From contig CM055901.1 of assembly GCA_029582155.1 (NCBI GenBank), positions 4,450,374 through 4,514,373 on the forward strand: 64,000 nucleotides of DNA, given 5' to 3'. The translations under genes were made by a program, and so were the position numbers. This DNA comes from Panopea generosa (Eukaryota; Mollusca; Bivalvia; Adapedonta; Hiatellidae). This document shows positions 12,401 through 21,660 of the stretch, piece by piece. The notes under the pieces were generated by a model that searched no databases, had not been told where the DNA came from, and saw only the letters and a list, made by a program, of their open reading frames with translations. Numbering within the stretch: position 1 is the stretch's first letter; each line of letters begins with the position of its first letter.

Positions 12401-15400
12401 CTTTAAACTAAGTTATTTTATGGTATCATTTCTGACTAACTGGCCAAGTATCTGTACATCTTACAGAAAAATAATTAACTAACTGCTTGCATAATTGGTT
12501 GCCAATCTTTTTCGAAACATTGTAAGTTGTTGTTTTTTATTGCAAGGTGTTTATATGTTTTAAAAGCCCAAGCTACCTTATTTTTAAAAGCATTTATGGA
12601 TAGAGGGATATCTAATCTTTTTGAGGAGAATATATAATACTTAATTTGGAGTGAAAAAAACAGGTCTGCCTCACAAAAATGCTTTCCAATATTAAAAATG
12701 AACTCTTCTTCATTGAATATATATGGTATATTTTTCGACAGTAGGGTTTCTTTTATTTCTTGAAGAAATATTTTAGTTTCGGGACAGGTCCACAGCATAT
12801 GCGTAATTGTCTCTACCTGTTGACAGGAACTGCAAAGGGGACTTTCTTCAACTTTAATTTTATATAAAAAAGCTTTAGTTGGCAATAGTCTATGGTTAAT
12901 TCTCACTTGGAACCACTGTAATTGAGAAGCTATTGCAAACTTAAATGGTGAGTAATATATCTCTTTCCATGTGTTGTCTTCAATATTATAGAGTTCTTCC
13001 CATTTATTTTTTGATGTTGGGATTTCATTATTTTTATTAAGCAGTTCATAAAATTCATAACAGCCTTTAGAACTTTTGAAAAATAGCCAACAATAATTTG
13101 GTCTGAAAGGATATTTCATTTTTTTAAAGTCTAAAATATTTGGTACTAATGATTTAAATGAATTTATGGCTGCAATCAGCCCATTGTATGTTAGGAAATT
13201 TGTTTTAATTCCATATATGTCTTGAAGCTCTTGCATAGAGTACCATGACCCATTGTCTTTGTAAATGTCATTTACATATATTAACCCTTTTTCATACCAC
13301 AGTTTATAGAAAATATGTGACCCTCCAATAAGAATATTATTATTATAATATAAAGGACTTGATAAAAATTCTTCTGCCCCTTGGGGAACACAAACTTTAA
13401 GCAGTTGTACATAAGATATTAAGACATCTTTCCAGAATTTGTTTGATAATGTATTTATAATAGATTCACCATACCCTTGTCCAAAATTAACTAGTTTATT
13501 TAAATTAATACAATTGTCAAACAGTAATTTCCATGAACTGTTATTTGTAAATGCTCTTCTTATCCATGTTAATTTTAGACTTTGTATAAAGGCATTTATG
13601 TTAATCATTCTAAGCCCACCATCTATGTATTGTTTTACATTTACTAGCAATCCATAGGCGTAGTTCAAATCCCCACCTGGCTACAGTCTCCATGATGATG
13701 GATATATAACATTATGTTATATATCCATCATCATGGAGACTGTAGCCAGGTGGGGATTATGTTATATATCCATCATCATGGAGACTGTAGCCAGGTGGGG
13801 ATTTGAACTACGCCTATGGATTGCTAGTCAGACAAGCTATCGACTGAGCTTACCAGGCCCCGATTATTTATTTATTTAGTAAAAGAACTAGACCCTTCCA
13901 GAGTGCGCTAATGTATGATGTGTTCCATTTCCATTAAGTCTTTGACTTTGATTGTTATCATCAGATTTAGAAAAAACACAACATAAATCATTTCCTGATC
14001 AACCATTAATTTGTTCACAATTAATTATTCAACAACCTTCAAATGAAATTAAGATTACTTACTTTCTAATAATGTCCATGTCCAGTTGTAGCATTCATAT
14101 TATTGATATTCTTTTGCTTTACCAAATACCATTCATTGAGTGTGTACTAAGTGTGCCTTTTGCTTTACTAAAAACCATTTATTGAGTTTGTGTTAGGTGT
14201 GCCTTTTGCTTTACCAAATACAGTTCATTGAGTTTGTGTTAGGTGTGCCTTTTGCTTTACCAAAATCAGTTCATTGAGTTTGTGTTAGGTGTGCCTTTTG
14301 CTTTATCAAATACAGTTCATTGAGTGTGTACTAAGTGTGCCTTTTGCTTTACTAAAAACCATTTATTGAGTTTGTGTTAGGTGTGCCTTTTGCTTTACCA
14401 AATACAGTTCATTGAGTTTGTGTTAGGTGTGCCTTTTGCTTTACCAAAAACAGTTCATTGAGTTTGTGTTAGGTGTGCCTTTTGCTTTATCAAATACAGT
14501 TCATTGAGTGTGTGCTAGGTGTGCCTTTTGCTTTACCAAATACCGTTCATTGAGTTTGTGTTAGGTGTGCCTTTTTCTTTACTAAAAACCATTCATTGAG
14601 TTTGTGTTAGGTGTGCCTTTTACTTTACCAAATACAGTTCATTGAGTGTGTGCTAGGTGTGCCTTTTGCTTTACCAAATACCGTTCATTGAGTGTGTACT
14701 AGTGTGCTTTTTGCTTTACCAAATACCATTCATTGAGTTTGTGTTAGGTGTGCCTTTTTCTTTACTAAAAACCATTCATTAAGTTTGTGTTAGGTGTGCC
14801 TTTTACTTTACCAAATACAGTTCATTGAGTGTGTGCTAGGTGTGCCTTTTGCTTTACCAAATACCGTTCATTGGGTTTGTGTTAGGTGTGCCTTTTACTT
14901 TACCAAAAACCATTCATTGAGTTTATGCTAGGTGTGCCTTTTGCTTTACCAAATACAGTTCATTGGGTTTGTGTTAGGTGTGCCTTTTGCTTTACCAAAT
15001 ACAGTTCATTGGGTTTGTGTAAGGTGTGCCTTTTGCTTTACCAAATACAGTTCATTGGGTTTGTGTTAGGTGTGCCTTTTGCTTTACCAAATACAGTTCA
15101 TTGAGTTTGTGTTAGGTGTGCCTTTTGCTTTACCAAATACAGTTCACTGAGTTTGTGTTAGGTGTGCCTTTTGCTTTACCAAATACAGTTCATTGGGTTT
15201 GTGTTAGGTGTGCCTTTTGCTTTACCAAATACAGTTCATTGAGTTTGTGTTAGGTGTGCCTTTTGCTTTACCAAATACAGTTCACTGAGTTTGTGTTCGG
15301 TGTGCCTTTTACTTTACCAAATACAGTTCATTGGGTTTGTGTTAGGTGTGCCTTTTGCTTTACCAAATACAGTTCATTGAGTTTGTGTTAGGTGTGCCTT

Positions 15401-18016
15401 TTGCTTTACCAAATACAGTTCACTGAGTTTGTGTTAGGTGTGCCTTTTGCTTTACCAAATACAGTTCATTGAGTTTGGGTTCGGTGTGCCTTTTGCTTTA
15501 CCAAATATAGCTCATTGAGTTTGTGTTAGGTGTGCCTTTTGCTTTACCAAATACAGTTCATCGAGTTTGTGTTCGGTGCGCCTTTTGCTTTACCAAATAC
15601 AGTTTATTGAGTTTGTGTTAGGTGTGCCTTTTGCTTTACCAAATACAGTTCATCGAGTGTGTACTAGTGTGCCTTTTGCTTTACCAAATACCATTCATTG
15701 AGTTTGTGTTAGGTGTGCCTTTGCTTTACCAAATACCATTCATTGAGTTTGTGTTAGGTGTGCCTTTTGTTTTACCAAATACCATTCATTGAGTTTGTGT
15801 TAGGTGTGCCTTTTGCTTTACCAAATACAGTTCATTGAGTGTGTACTAAGTGTGCCTTTTGCTTAACCACATACCATTCATTGAGAGTGTACTAGGTGTG
15901 CCTATTGCTTTACCAAATACCGTTCATTGATTGTGTGTTAGGTGTGCCTTTTGCTTTACCAAATACCGTTTATTGAGTGTGTGTTAGGTGTGCCCTTTGC
16001 TTTACCAAATACCGTTCATTGATTGTGTGTAAGGTGTGCCTTTTACTTTACCAAATACCATTCATTGAGAGTGTACTAGGTGTGCCTTTTGCTTTACCAC
16101 ATACCATTCATTGAGAGTGTACTAGGTGTGCCTATTGCTTTACCAAAAACCGTTCTTTGATTGTGTGTTAGGTGTGCCTTTTGCTTTACCAAATACCGTT
16201 CATTGATTGTGTGTTAGGTGTGCCTTTTGCTTTACCAAATACCGTTCAATGAGTGTGTGTTAGGTGTGCTCTTTGCTTTACCAAATACCGTTCACTGAGA
16301 GTGTGTTAGGTGTGCCTTTTGCTTAACAAAATATTGTTCATTGAGTGTGTGCTAGGTGTGCCTTTTGCTTAACCAAATACCGTTCATTGAGTGTGTGCTA
16401 GGTGTGCCTTTTGCTGTACCACATACCGTTCATCAAGTGTGTGCTAGGTTTCCCTTTGGCTCTTAATTTCAATTGAATTTTATTGTTGTCTTTTTATAGT
16501 CCTTCATTCTACAAATTCTTTGTCAATCAACAAACTATTTGTTGTGTTTTGGCAATTTTCCAAGACCTGATCAAAGGTTGCTGCAGTTGATAATATTAAT
16601 AAATAATATGCAAGCTTTGATAACCAAATGCCCGTCTATATCAATTTAAATACCTCAGCTATTTCCAGTCTTCCCTGTTTCTTACACTGCGCATCTGGAC
16701 ATGTGATGGCGAGGACATTACCTTCCATGATCATCACTGTCAAGTACTGCTTCACACACTGAAATTGTAAATACAGAACATTGCCTTCACACACTGAAAT
16801 TGTAATACAGAACAATGCCCTCATACACTGAAAATGCAAATACAGAAGATTATTTCCACACACTGAAAATGTAAATACAGAAGATATCTGCACATACTTT
16901 AAATGTAAATAAGAACATTGCCTTCACACTCTGAAAATATAAATACAGAAGAATATTTCCACACAATGAAAATGTAAATACAGAACATTGCCTTAACACA
17001 CTGAGAGCTTAAATACAGAACACTGCCTTCACACACTGAAAATGTAAATGTAGAACATTGCTTTCACACACTGAGAATGTAAACACAGAAGATTATCTCA
17101 ACACACTGAACATGTGAATACAGAACAATGCCTTAACACACTGAAAATGTAAATATAGAAAATTATTTCAACACACTGAAAATGTAAATACAGAACATTG
17201 CCTTCACACATTGAAAATGTAAACACAGAACATTGCTTTCACACACTGAAAATGTAAACACAGAACATTACCTTCACACAATGAAAATATAAATACATAC
17301 ATTGATTTCACACACTGAAAATGTAAATACAGAACATTGCTTTCACACACTGAAATTGTAAATACAGAAGATTATCTCCACATACTGAAAATGTAAATAC
17401 AAACCATTGTCATAACACACTGAAAATGTAAATAGAGAGGATTATCTTCACAAACTGAACATGTAAATATAGAACATTGCTTTCACACACTGAAAATGAA
17501 AATACAGTGTGTAAATACATAAGATTATCTCCATACAGTGATATGTAAATACAGAACATTGCCTTCTCACACTGAAAATGCAAATACAGAGCATTACCTT
17601 CACAAACACCGAAAATGTAAATACAGAAGAGTATCTTTGGATCAACAAAGTGTATCAAGAAATAAGTACAATGGTAGCTTCAACTCATTAATGTTTTATT
17701 TTTATGTATTCATTCATAAAACCTTTATATGAAATTTCTGAGGAATACAACTCTGTGATAGTCAAAGATTTGTATAGTGATACTTTGCTCTCTGTCATAT
17801 GGATAAACATATAGCAAAAAAATAAAAACCAGTATGAGAACATGTATAAATAATTTACTCACAGCCTCACAATATAGACAGCCACAGTCATTGAGCTCAT
17901 ACATATCTTGTAGACAGCACTCCATCAAACACAGTTTACAGGTAATTAATGGATCTATAGCCAGATCCACCGAGTTCCTACTTGCTGAATAAGAGGCCAT
18001 CCCAATATCTGACAAC
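3309..18016 (-). CDS. RNF144A/B-like: RNF144-type RBR E3 ubiquitin-protein ligase (gene span, 8 coding exons)
   Basis: RING-between-RING ligase that takes ubiquitin from an E2 onto its own cysteine and then to a substrate, anchored in membranes by its tail. Coding exons (minus, first to last): 17863-18000, 16654-16758, 10709-10769, 10413-10534, 8016-8110, 6770-6914, 6186-6275, 3309-3452. All junctions have AG/GT ends and phases agree, giving 299 residues (human RNF144A/B are close to 300). RING1 uses C21, C24, C39, C41, C44, C47, C66, C71. The IBR uses C112, C117, C140, C143, C148, C151, H156, C161. RING2 uses C188, C191, C201, C206, C209, C214, H229, C235, with C201 in GCAQMMC as the catalytic cysteine. 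Residues about 253-276 form the membrane segment, with GIFAG as a GxxxG motif, then a Cys/Lys-rich tail. A/B orthology is not resolved. Confidence 0.95.
4065..4324 (-). mobile_element. piggyBac-type MITE, copy 1 (260 bp)
   Basis: TTAA flanks both ends (4061-4064 and 4325-4328), and the termini read CCTTTACT... and ...AGTAAAGGG. CCC-type termini at TTAA targets are the signature of piggyBac elements. It holds a short tandem repeat of gacgcctttggacacctcta (3 copies) and an internal hairpin around cagattgctcataacgagc. It has no coding capacity and is inverted relative to the copies at 4481 and 32468. It lies in the last intron of the RNF144-like gene. Confidence 0.8.
4481..4702 (+). mobile_element. 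piggyBac-type MITE, copy 2 (222 bp)
   Basis: Flanked by TTAA at 4477-4480 and 4703-4706, with termini CCCTCTACT and GAAAAGGG. It shares the internal hairpin, the ctgtcagttaatataaacat segment and one gtccaaaggcg unit with the other copies. Copies 1 and 2 lie head to head 156 bp apart. Confidence 0.8.
5432..6165. mobile_element. non-autonomous TIR element of unknown superfamily (about 734 bp)
   Basis: The ends are inverted repeats sharing ATCACACTGGCCCGAATG (left 5438-5455, right the complement near 6141-6158). The interior is built of degenerate gcattcgg/agcatac words and codes for nothing recognisable. It sits in the last ligase intron, ending about 20 bp from the exon 7 donor. No clear target-site duplication was found, so the superfamily is open. 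Confidence 0.6.
6186..6275 (-). CDS. RNF144A/B-like: RNF144-like exon 7 (end of RING2)
   Basis: Acceptor TTTCAG|GAT, donor CAG|GTGAG, exactly 30 codons. It encodes [20 protein letters not shown] and [10 protein letters not shown], close to vertebrate RNF144 and supplying the last ligands H229 and C235. A TIR element ends about 20 bp beyond its donor. Confidence 0.95.
6290..6670. repeat. dispersed repeat related to the 8820-10140 array
   Basis: It matches 8890-9200 in order: aatggtctgt, aataacaatata, attaaagtgtgaccttgac, tttctacaggtaaat, gacacatcatca, acttgtgtcaag, aaaatccctc and agacaaagttacagacca. It contains one TGACCTTGAC motif and has no coding potential. Confidence 0.65.
6770..6914 (-). 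CDS. RNF144A/B-like: RNF144-like exon 6 (RING2 with catalytic cysteine)
   Basis: Acceptor TTTGCAG|A, donor GAT|GTAAGT, 145 nt. It encodes [17 protein letters not shown] and then [16 protein letters not shown]. This is the most conserved part of the protein; C201 is the predicted ubiquitin-accepting cysteine. Confidence 0.96.
7000..8015. other. RNF144-like intron 5, no recognised element
   Basis: AT-rich intron sequence. ORFs seen here do not resemble known proteins and have no splice support. No terminal repeats or tRNA-like boxes were seen. Confidence 0.4.
8016..8110 (-). CDS. RNF144A/B-like: RNF144-like exon 5 (second half of IBR)
   Basis: Acceptor TTTCAG|TGC, donor ATGGG|GTAAGT, 95 nt. 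It encodes [19 protein letters not shown], the remaining IBR ligands. A closer donor (TCAG|GTAGG) exists but would break the frame into exon 6; the GTAAGT donor keeps it, so that one was chosen. Confidence 0.9.
8590..8800 (+). repeat. degenerate tRNA-derived SINE
   Basis: gctagctcagtcggaaaaat resembles a pol III A box and ggtcatgagttcccaac a worn B box at tRNA spacing. Lies in ligase intron 4. Confidence 0.45.
8820..10140. repeat. degenerate long-unit repeat rich in TGACCTTGACCT
   Basis: Recurring blocks, about 130-180 bp apart, read in order: tgaccttgaccttt, a ggtct/tacgtgacac segment, gtcatgtcatgttgatca, gccaagtgtttt and gacaaagttacagaccagac. At least six diverged blocks lie in ligase intron 4. 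Nearly every block carries TGACCTTGAC, whose complement holds the nuclear-receptor half-site AGGTCA. No coding potential. Confidence 0.7.
10156..10183 (+). repeat. G-rich homopolymer tract
   Basis: Nearly uninterrupted G run with a single C, in RNF144-like intron 4. It could form a G-quadruplex on this strand, or C-rich structures in the transcript. Assembly length is unreliable here. Confidence 0.8.
10413..10534 (-). CDS. RNF144A/B-like: RNF144-like exon 4 (first half of IBR)
   Basis: Acceptor GTAG|AG, donor ACA|GTAAGT, 122 nt. It encodes [15 protein letters not shown] and, after a Ser-rich insert, PVQCPT, giving IBR ligands C112, C117 and C140. Confidence 0.92.
10709..10769 (-). CDS. RNF144A/B-like: RNF144-like exon 3 (residues 82-101 plus one base)
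   Basis: Acceptor TTTTACAG|ATC, donor AAAG|GTGAG, 61 nt. It encodes the helical RING1-IBR linker ending RYRKLRYQK, in the position of the QRYKKLQ segment of vertebrate RNF144. It ends in phase 1, which exon 4 requires. Confidence 0.9.
10824..11050 (-). repeat. SINE family A copy (head truncated)
   Basis: Shares with 36285-36535 and 58725-58985 the order gtcatcaagggctaacagac, cctaaccactg.ttcctg, atcctggaaggctaac, cacccaatt, gataactttcccac, gagagacgat and tatatcaaccatca.tgagat. The tRNA-like head at the high-coordinate end is nearly gone. Confidence 0.7.
11710..11855 (-). repeat. SINE family A copy (body fragment)
   Basis: Contains cctaacca.tctttcctgggatcctgg, the gataactttctcactt block and gagagatgaa, followed by gatgcaatg. 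Head and tail are missing. Lies in RNF144-like intron 2. Confidence 0.65.
12285..13642 (-). mobile_element. 5'-truncated L1-like non-LTR retrotransposon
   Basis: It runs from the joint with the SINE foldback at 13642 down to a T run near 12285-12295, which would be the poly(A) tail on the minus strand. Only the end of ORF2 is present, as in typical 5'-truncated LINE insertions. It lies antisense to nothing: it shares the minus strand with the ligase gene whose intron 2 it occupies. Confidence 0.65.
12475..13642 (-). pseudogene. L1-like ORF2 C-terminal region (zinc-binding tail)
   Basis: About 390 codons are open to the stop. The start has [19 protein letters not shown], the block following the reverse transcriptase in L1/Tx1-type ORF2. 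Near the end, [15 protein letters not shown] leads into [20 protein letters not shown], the C-x2-C...H...C zinc-binding motif of the ORF2 tail. The frame is intact but the polymerase and endonuclease domains are missing, so it is not a working gene. An apparent upstream start at 13668 lies in the adjoining SINE sequence. Confidence 0.85.
13643..13828. repeat. near-perfect foldback made from an inverted SINE head
   Basis: A palindrome centred at 13713 has arms over 40 bp that match with almost no mismatch. The right arm (13714-13758) is then repeated directly at 13759-13803 before the outer arm continues to 13828. The content is the SINE family A head: gtagttcaaatccccacctg is the complementary B box. 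Such symmetry suggests a recent event. Confidence 0.85.
13759..13862 (-). repeat. SINE family A tRNA-like head
   Basis: On the minus strand GGCCTGGTAAGCTCAGTCGA carries an A box and AGTTCAAATCCCC a B box at tRNA spacing, followed by the family's CAGTCTCCATGATGATGG block. The body is missing. Confidence 0.7.
14111..16462. repeat. 46-bp tandem array (about 50 copies)
   Basis: Unit: ttcattgagtttgtgttagg tgtgccttttgctttaccaa atacag, with variants (cattgagtgtgtactaag, accgttcattgattgtgtg) clustered towards the high end. It fills 2.35 kb of ligase intron 2. 46 is not a multiple of three, so open frames here are short and accidental. Confidence 0.95.
16654..16758 (-). CDS. RNF144A/B-like: RNF144-like exon 2 (residues 47-81)
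   Basis: Acceptor TTTCAG|TGTGTG, donor GAG|GTATTT, 105 nt, phase 0 at both ends. It finishes RING1 with ITCPDAQC. Its first nine bases and the preceding acceptor match the unit of the tandem array that begins here and runs to about 17632. Confidence 0.92.
16751..17632 (-). repeat. 35-bp tandem array overlapping the exon 2 splice acceptor (about 25 copies)
   Basis: Plus-strand unit: ccttcacacactgaaaatgt aaatacagaacattg. Read on the gene's strand it is TTCTGTATTTACATTTTCAG followed by TGTGTGAAGG: the last bases of intron 1 with its AG, then the first bases of exon 2. The copy nearest the exon contains the real acceptor. The array thus places about 25 acceptor-like sites upstream of it. Confidence 0.92.
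17863..18016 (-). CDS. RNF144A/B-like: RNF144-like exon 1 (coding 17863-18000; residues 1-46)
   Basis: An acceptor CAG precedes 18016, so a 16-nt 5' UTR stretch comes before the ATG at 18000-17998 and at least one more untranslated exon lies upstream. The donor is GCT|GTGAGT. It encodes the start of RING1 ([12 protein letters not shown] ... DCGCLYCEA). The ATG was chosen because the DLAIDPL segment that follows matches the usual RNF144 N-terminus. Confidence 0.93.
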
Positions 18017-19385
18017 CTGAAAAAGACTTTTCTTTATAAGTAGTAAAAAATACAGACAGAACTGACACCTCTTAAAATTGATTCCTTGTGCAAAATCAAA
18101 CTAATATTTGTCAATCATTTCACAAGCCAGGCAGTGGTGCAGTAGATATAGAGTAGGCCCTCACAGCAGAGGTCACCGATATGATACTAAGCTAGGCCCA
18201 AATGGACTCTCATAAACATCACAACTTATAGATCTAAATTGGCCAGTTCCGAAACATACAACAACTTTGTACATTGGGTGATGATCCAGTCTGGCTTTAA
18301 TCATCCAATTTTGCAAGTTAAACAACTTGTCTAAGAAACAATGTTTTGGTTATGAATATAACTGCTATATAATTTTAATAAAGATCCAATGATAAATATG
18401 GGTACAGTACTAGAGTGTGCAAGTACAAGGTAAAAAATGCAGGTTTTGCCAATTAACAACATAAAAAGACATTTACATACTTATTGTCCTGAGATATAAT
18501 TAAACTAATTTGTAAATTTGGGCATAATACCCACAGGTAAAGTTCTGCAGCATAAAACATAGATATTCAGGATCTAACAAAAAAGGTGGGTGCTAGAACG
18601 CACTCAATGTGCAATGAGCCATAATTCTCAGAGGCGACGTTAATTATCTGATTTAGCCAGTTCATGAACTTATCCCAAGGTGTTTTCTACACTTTCAAAC
18701 CCTTTTGTAGAGTTTAAAGCTATGGTAGCTGAATGTAAATTTAATGCCAAGTTGATTGGTGAAGAAAAAAAGATGGATACATGATGTTTTTTCTTTTATA
18801 ATAGAGATTATATAAATATTTTTCACCTCCGGAAGTAGGTATAAATGTATAACAATATAAGGTCTCCTTAGACGAAAGGCTTAAAATTATCAGCGAAAGG
18901 CCCAGGGCTGCATGGCAATGTCTTTACCTGGACTCTGAAGAGAGAAAAATCCCCACTGTGTCCTGGCCTGGGGACAGCAGGGTTTACAAATGACTGATGC
19001 ACAAGTTTAATGAACATAAACAGAAAGATGAAGATGTTAATATGCCCATAAGATCAATTAGAGCAATGTTTGACAATAATTTGATTTGGTCAGTTCAAGA
19101 ACAAGTCTGAGATAATATGGTTATATACCTCCTGTCTAAGTTTAATGAACTTCCAATGTAAAATGCAGGTGCTGTGATACACACCAGCTAACAGTTAATG
19201 ATAAACAATTATTGTTTCTAATTTGATAAAAATATTCGTATGTCAATTTTGTTTTCATCAAAACATTAATATTAAGAATTTCAGATAAACAAATCAAAGA
19301 CAGTGTCTGATTGTCTTTTAATTTAAACAGTGTTTCTGAAGTGATTCCTGAACAGGTTTTTGTAGTGGTTGGTAGCTCAATGGAT
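18017..19385. other. intergenic/5' region of the RNF144-like gene, no recognised element
   Basis: No reliable exon, tRNA box or terminal repeat. An untranslated exon of the minus-strand gene must lie somewhere upstream of 18016 but could not be placed. Confidence 0.35.
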
Positions 19386-19390
19386 AGTAT

Positions 19391-19610
19391 GGAGCGCGTA
19401 GTCCAGTGATTAAGTACCGAACCCATGATTGAATGGTCATGGGTTCGATCCTCCGCCATGGCTATGTGTGGTGTCTCTGAGCAAGACACTTTTCCACATA
19501 TGCTTAGTACTTGTTCTAACCAGGAAGACTGAGCATGATTTACCGAAGCTAGTGTAAAGAGGATCCAAAGTTCGAGACATATGTAATGGGCTGCACTTTT
19601 CTCCATGTTA
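19391..19610 (+). repeat. SINE family B copy 1
   Basis: tRNA-like head gagcgcgtagtccagtgatt ... catgggttcgatcctccgcc (B box GGTTCGATCC), then a body with gtgtctctgagcaagacact, catatgcttagtacttgttc and taaccaggaagac. The same order recurs at 40588 and 56628. Confidence 0.75.
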
Positions 19611-19614
19611 AGTT

Positions 19615-19930
19615 GAATATAAGTGACCTGGCCATTATATTAATTTTTTACTTCACTTGTCCAGACCGAAAAGTTTTTCTAAAATCTGCTTGTCGTTTTG
19701 AAAATCAACTTGTCCATACTTAATCTAGAATTATGGTACTATAGTCCTATGGATATTAAATTAAGAATAATTAAATAAACTGTTTTATTAAAGTTTAAAA
19801 AAAACAGTGAATGTGAATAAAAAGATGCCATGTTTAATTTCTGAATTTTCACTTATCCCTAGGGCTAGCAGCTTTACATTATACTTGTCTGTACCCAAAA
19901 TTCTATTGTCCCGGACAGTCGGGCAAGCAT
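19615..19930. repeat. dispersed repeat (inverted relative to 36020-36130)
   Basis: Shares cacttgtccagacc, atctgcttgtc and taatctagaattatgg with the complement of 36020-36130. No ORF. Confidence 0.45.
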
Positions 19931-19989
19931 TAATGTATGGGGTGCTCCTGAACCACTCCACACACACACCTTAATCTACCATAGTGCAA

Positions 19990-20700
19990 CATTTAGCAGC
20001 TGTCAGAAACTTTAATGAAAAATAACACTCACTGGTCTTAGAAATTAATTTTGGGACAGAGCTACATACATTTTTTCAAGAACCCAGCTCAGTATATGGA
20101 AGATGAAGTATTGCACGATTAGTTCACATAACAGGTGGCACATAACCCCTAAAGTTGTACCATAGTGATGAAGTTAATGGATGGAATGTAGTGACACCTG
20201 TGAATGTGAGGCAGAATACCTAGATGAAGTGTGAGGGGGTCACTTTTCCCCTTGAATGTCTACATTTCATACTGTACCACCGCTCTAAAGATTACTTTTA
20301 ATCAACACTTTTGAAAATGAATATAAAATTATCTGGTGGGGTTTTATTTAAACACTTCAAAGCCTCATCTACAGATTATTTATTAGCGTACTGCAGATAT
20401 AGATACGTAATTACCACTAAAGAATTATACAACAGACATAAATTTAATTTTTAAAACAAAACGCAGATTACTTACAGAACTTATGCGTTTAACCTTTTAT
20501 TCCGATACTTTCTAGAGCATATTTTGAAGAAAAGTTTAATATACATATTTCTACCATCATGTTTTCCAAATTATATGTTTATGACACATGGAATATAAGA
20601 TAATTCAAGAAATAATTCGTGCAACTTTCGGCAGCTGTCAAAATTTTTCATGAAAAACAACATCGACCGGTCCTAGAAATTAATTTTATGCTTTATTATT
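19990..20700. repeat. direct repeats about 635 bp apart
   Basis: cagctgtcagaaactttaat followed by ctggtcttagaaattaattt (from about 19998) recurs as cagctgtcaaaatttttcat and ccggtcctagaaattaattt (from about 20632). The sequence between shows no coding potential. Confidence 0.5.
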
Positions 20701-20879
20701 TTATGGTGAAAATCTGATACACCGTCATTTCTGGAAAACATTCTGGATACGTGTATAACGTGGCGGTGTTCTTTTCATCCCGCTTTCTGTAGGACCCACT
20801 CTGAGGCAAAGACGCTCTTGATGTATATACTAAAGGACAAGTGTATGCGGCATTGTTATATTATTTTAAGCAGCTATGA

Positions 20880-21660
20880 CCCTTTGTTGCTTTAACTTAT
20901 ACTTTATGTTGGCCCAGTGCGGATGCCAAATCTTTGTCCCGATTGATATGAAACTTGCTGTGCAATAGGTACACTGTCTGAGCATGTGCCTCACATAGTG
21001 TCGTATTGACGTTCTTATTAATATGTTCATGTTTTAAGCCAATTCAAATGAAATTTGCTGTACAGCAGGTACCGTACACGTCCTGTCTGTGATATTAGCA
21101 ATCCGATTAAAATATTTTTTTATGAAGTTATGGTCCTTTGTTTTATTTAACTTAAATCTTACGACTCTGCGGACACAATTCCTCCCTTTAAGTCGATGCA
21201 AATGAATACGTCACATTTTGGACAATTGGCGAACAAGACACCTTCCACAATTTTTAACCCGAATTTATCAGGATTTTTAAAACTTTTTAAATTGGCTAAA
21301 AACATTTTTTTTTCTTACATATCATACCTGTATATATTCACAGACGCCGTATTGCCCAAATGATATCCATTAAAACATGTCAAAATAATATATTAAAAAG
21401 GATATCCTAACTAAGGCTACGCGCCTAGGATATACTGAAATATAGTTCCCGCTTAAAAGAGCATATATTTCATAAAACTTGGTGTAACCCTGTGTAACTA
21501 CGTACCCAAATAAATAGGGGCGGAAATTGATTATATCTTTTTTTAATGTAGTTGAAAATTAAGTGTACCCTGTACCCTAGGTTATAAAATAAAAACTTTA
21601 TGAAAACTTTTGTGTTTTTAGGACATATCTATAAAAGTGCAACATAAATGAGTCATGTGA
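20880..21660. repeat. degenerate noncoding repeat region
   Basis: Contains near-repeats such as ttgatatgaaacttgctgtg and tcaaatgaaatttgctgtac about 100 bp apart. Near 21405-21430 is ggctacgcgcctagg, which reappears inverted at 1197-1225. No gene seen. Confidence 0.35.

Noticed and set aside
14886..15104. 72-codon plus-strand frame and similar ones in 14111-16462
   Set aside because: Short frames of the 46-bp array without coding character.
16636..16893. Larger exon 2 reading upstream into the array
   Set aside because: The open frame continues through array copies by chance. The TTTCAG acceptor at 16759-16764, with phase to exon 1 and a complete RING1, fixes the boundary at 16758.
19142..19606. 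154-codon minus-strand open frame
   Set aside because: It runs through the antisense of SINE family B and shows no known domain.
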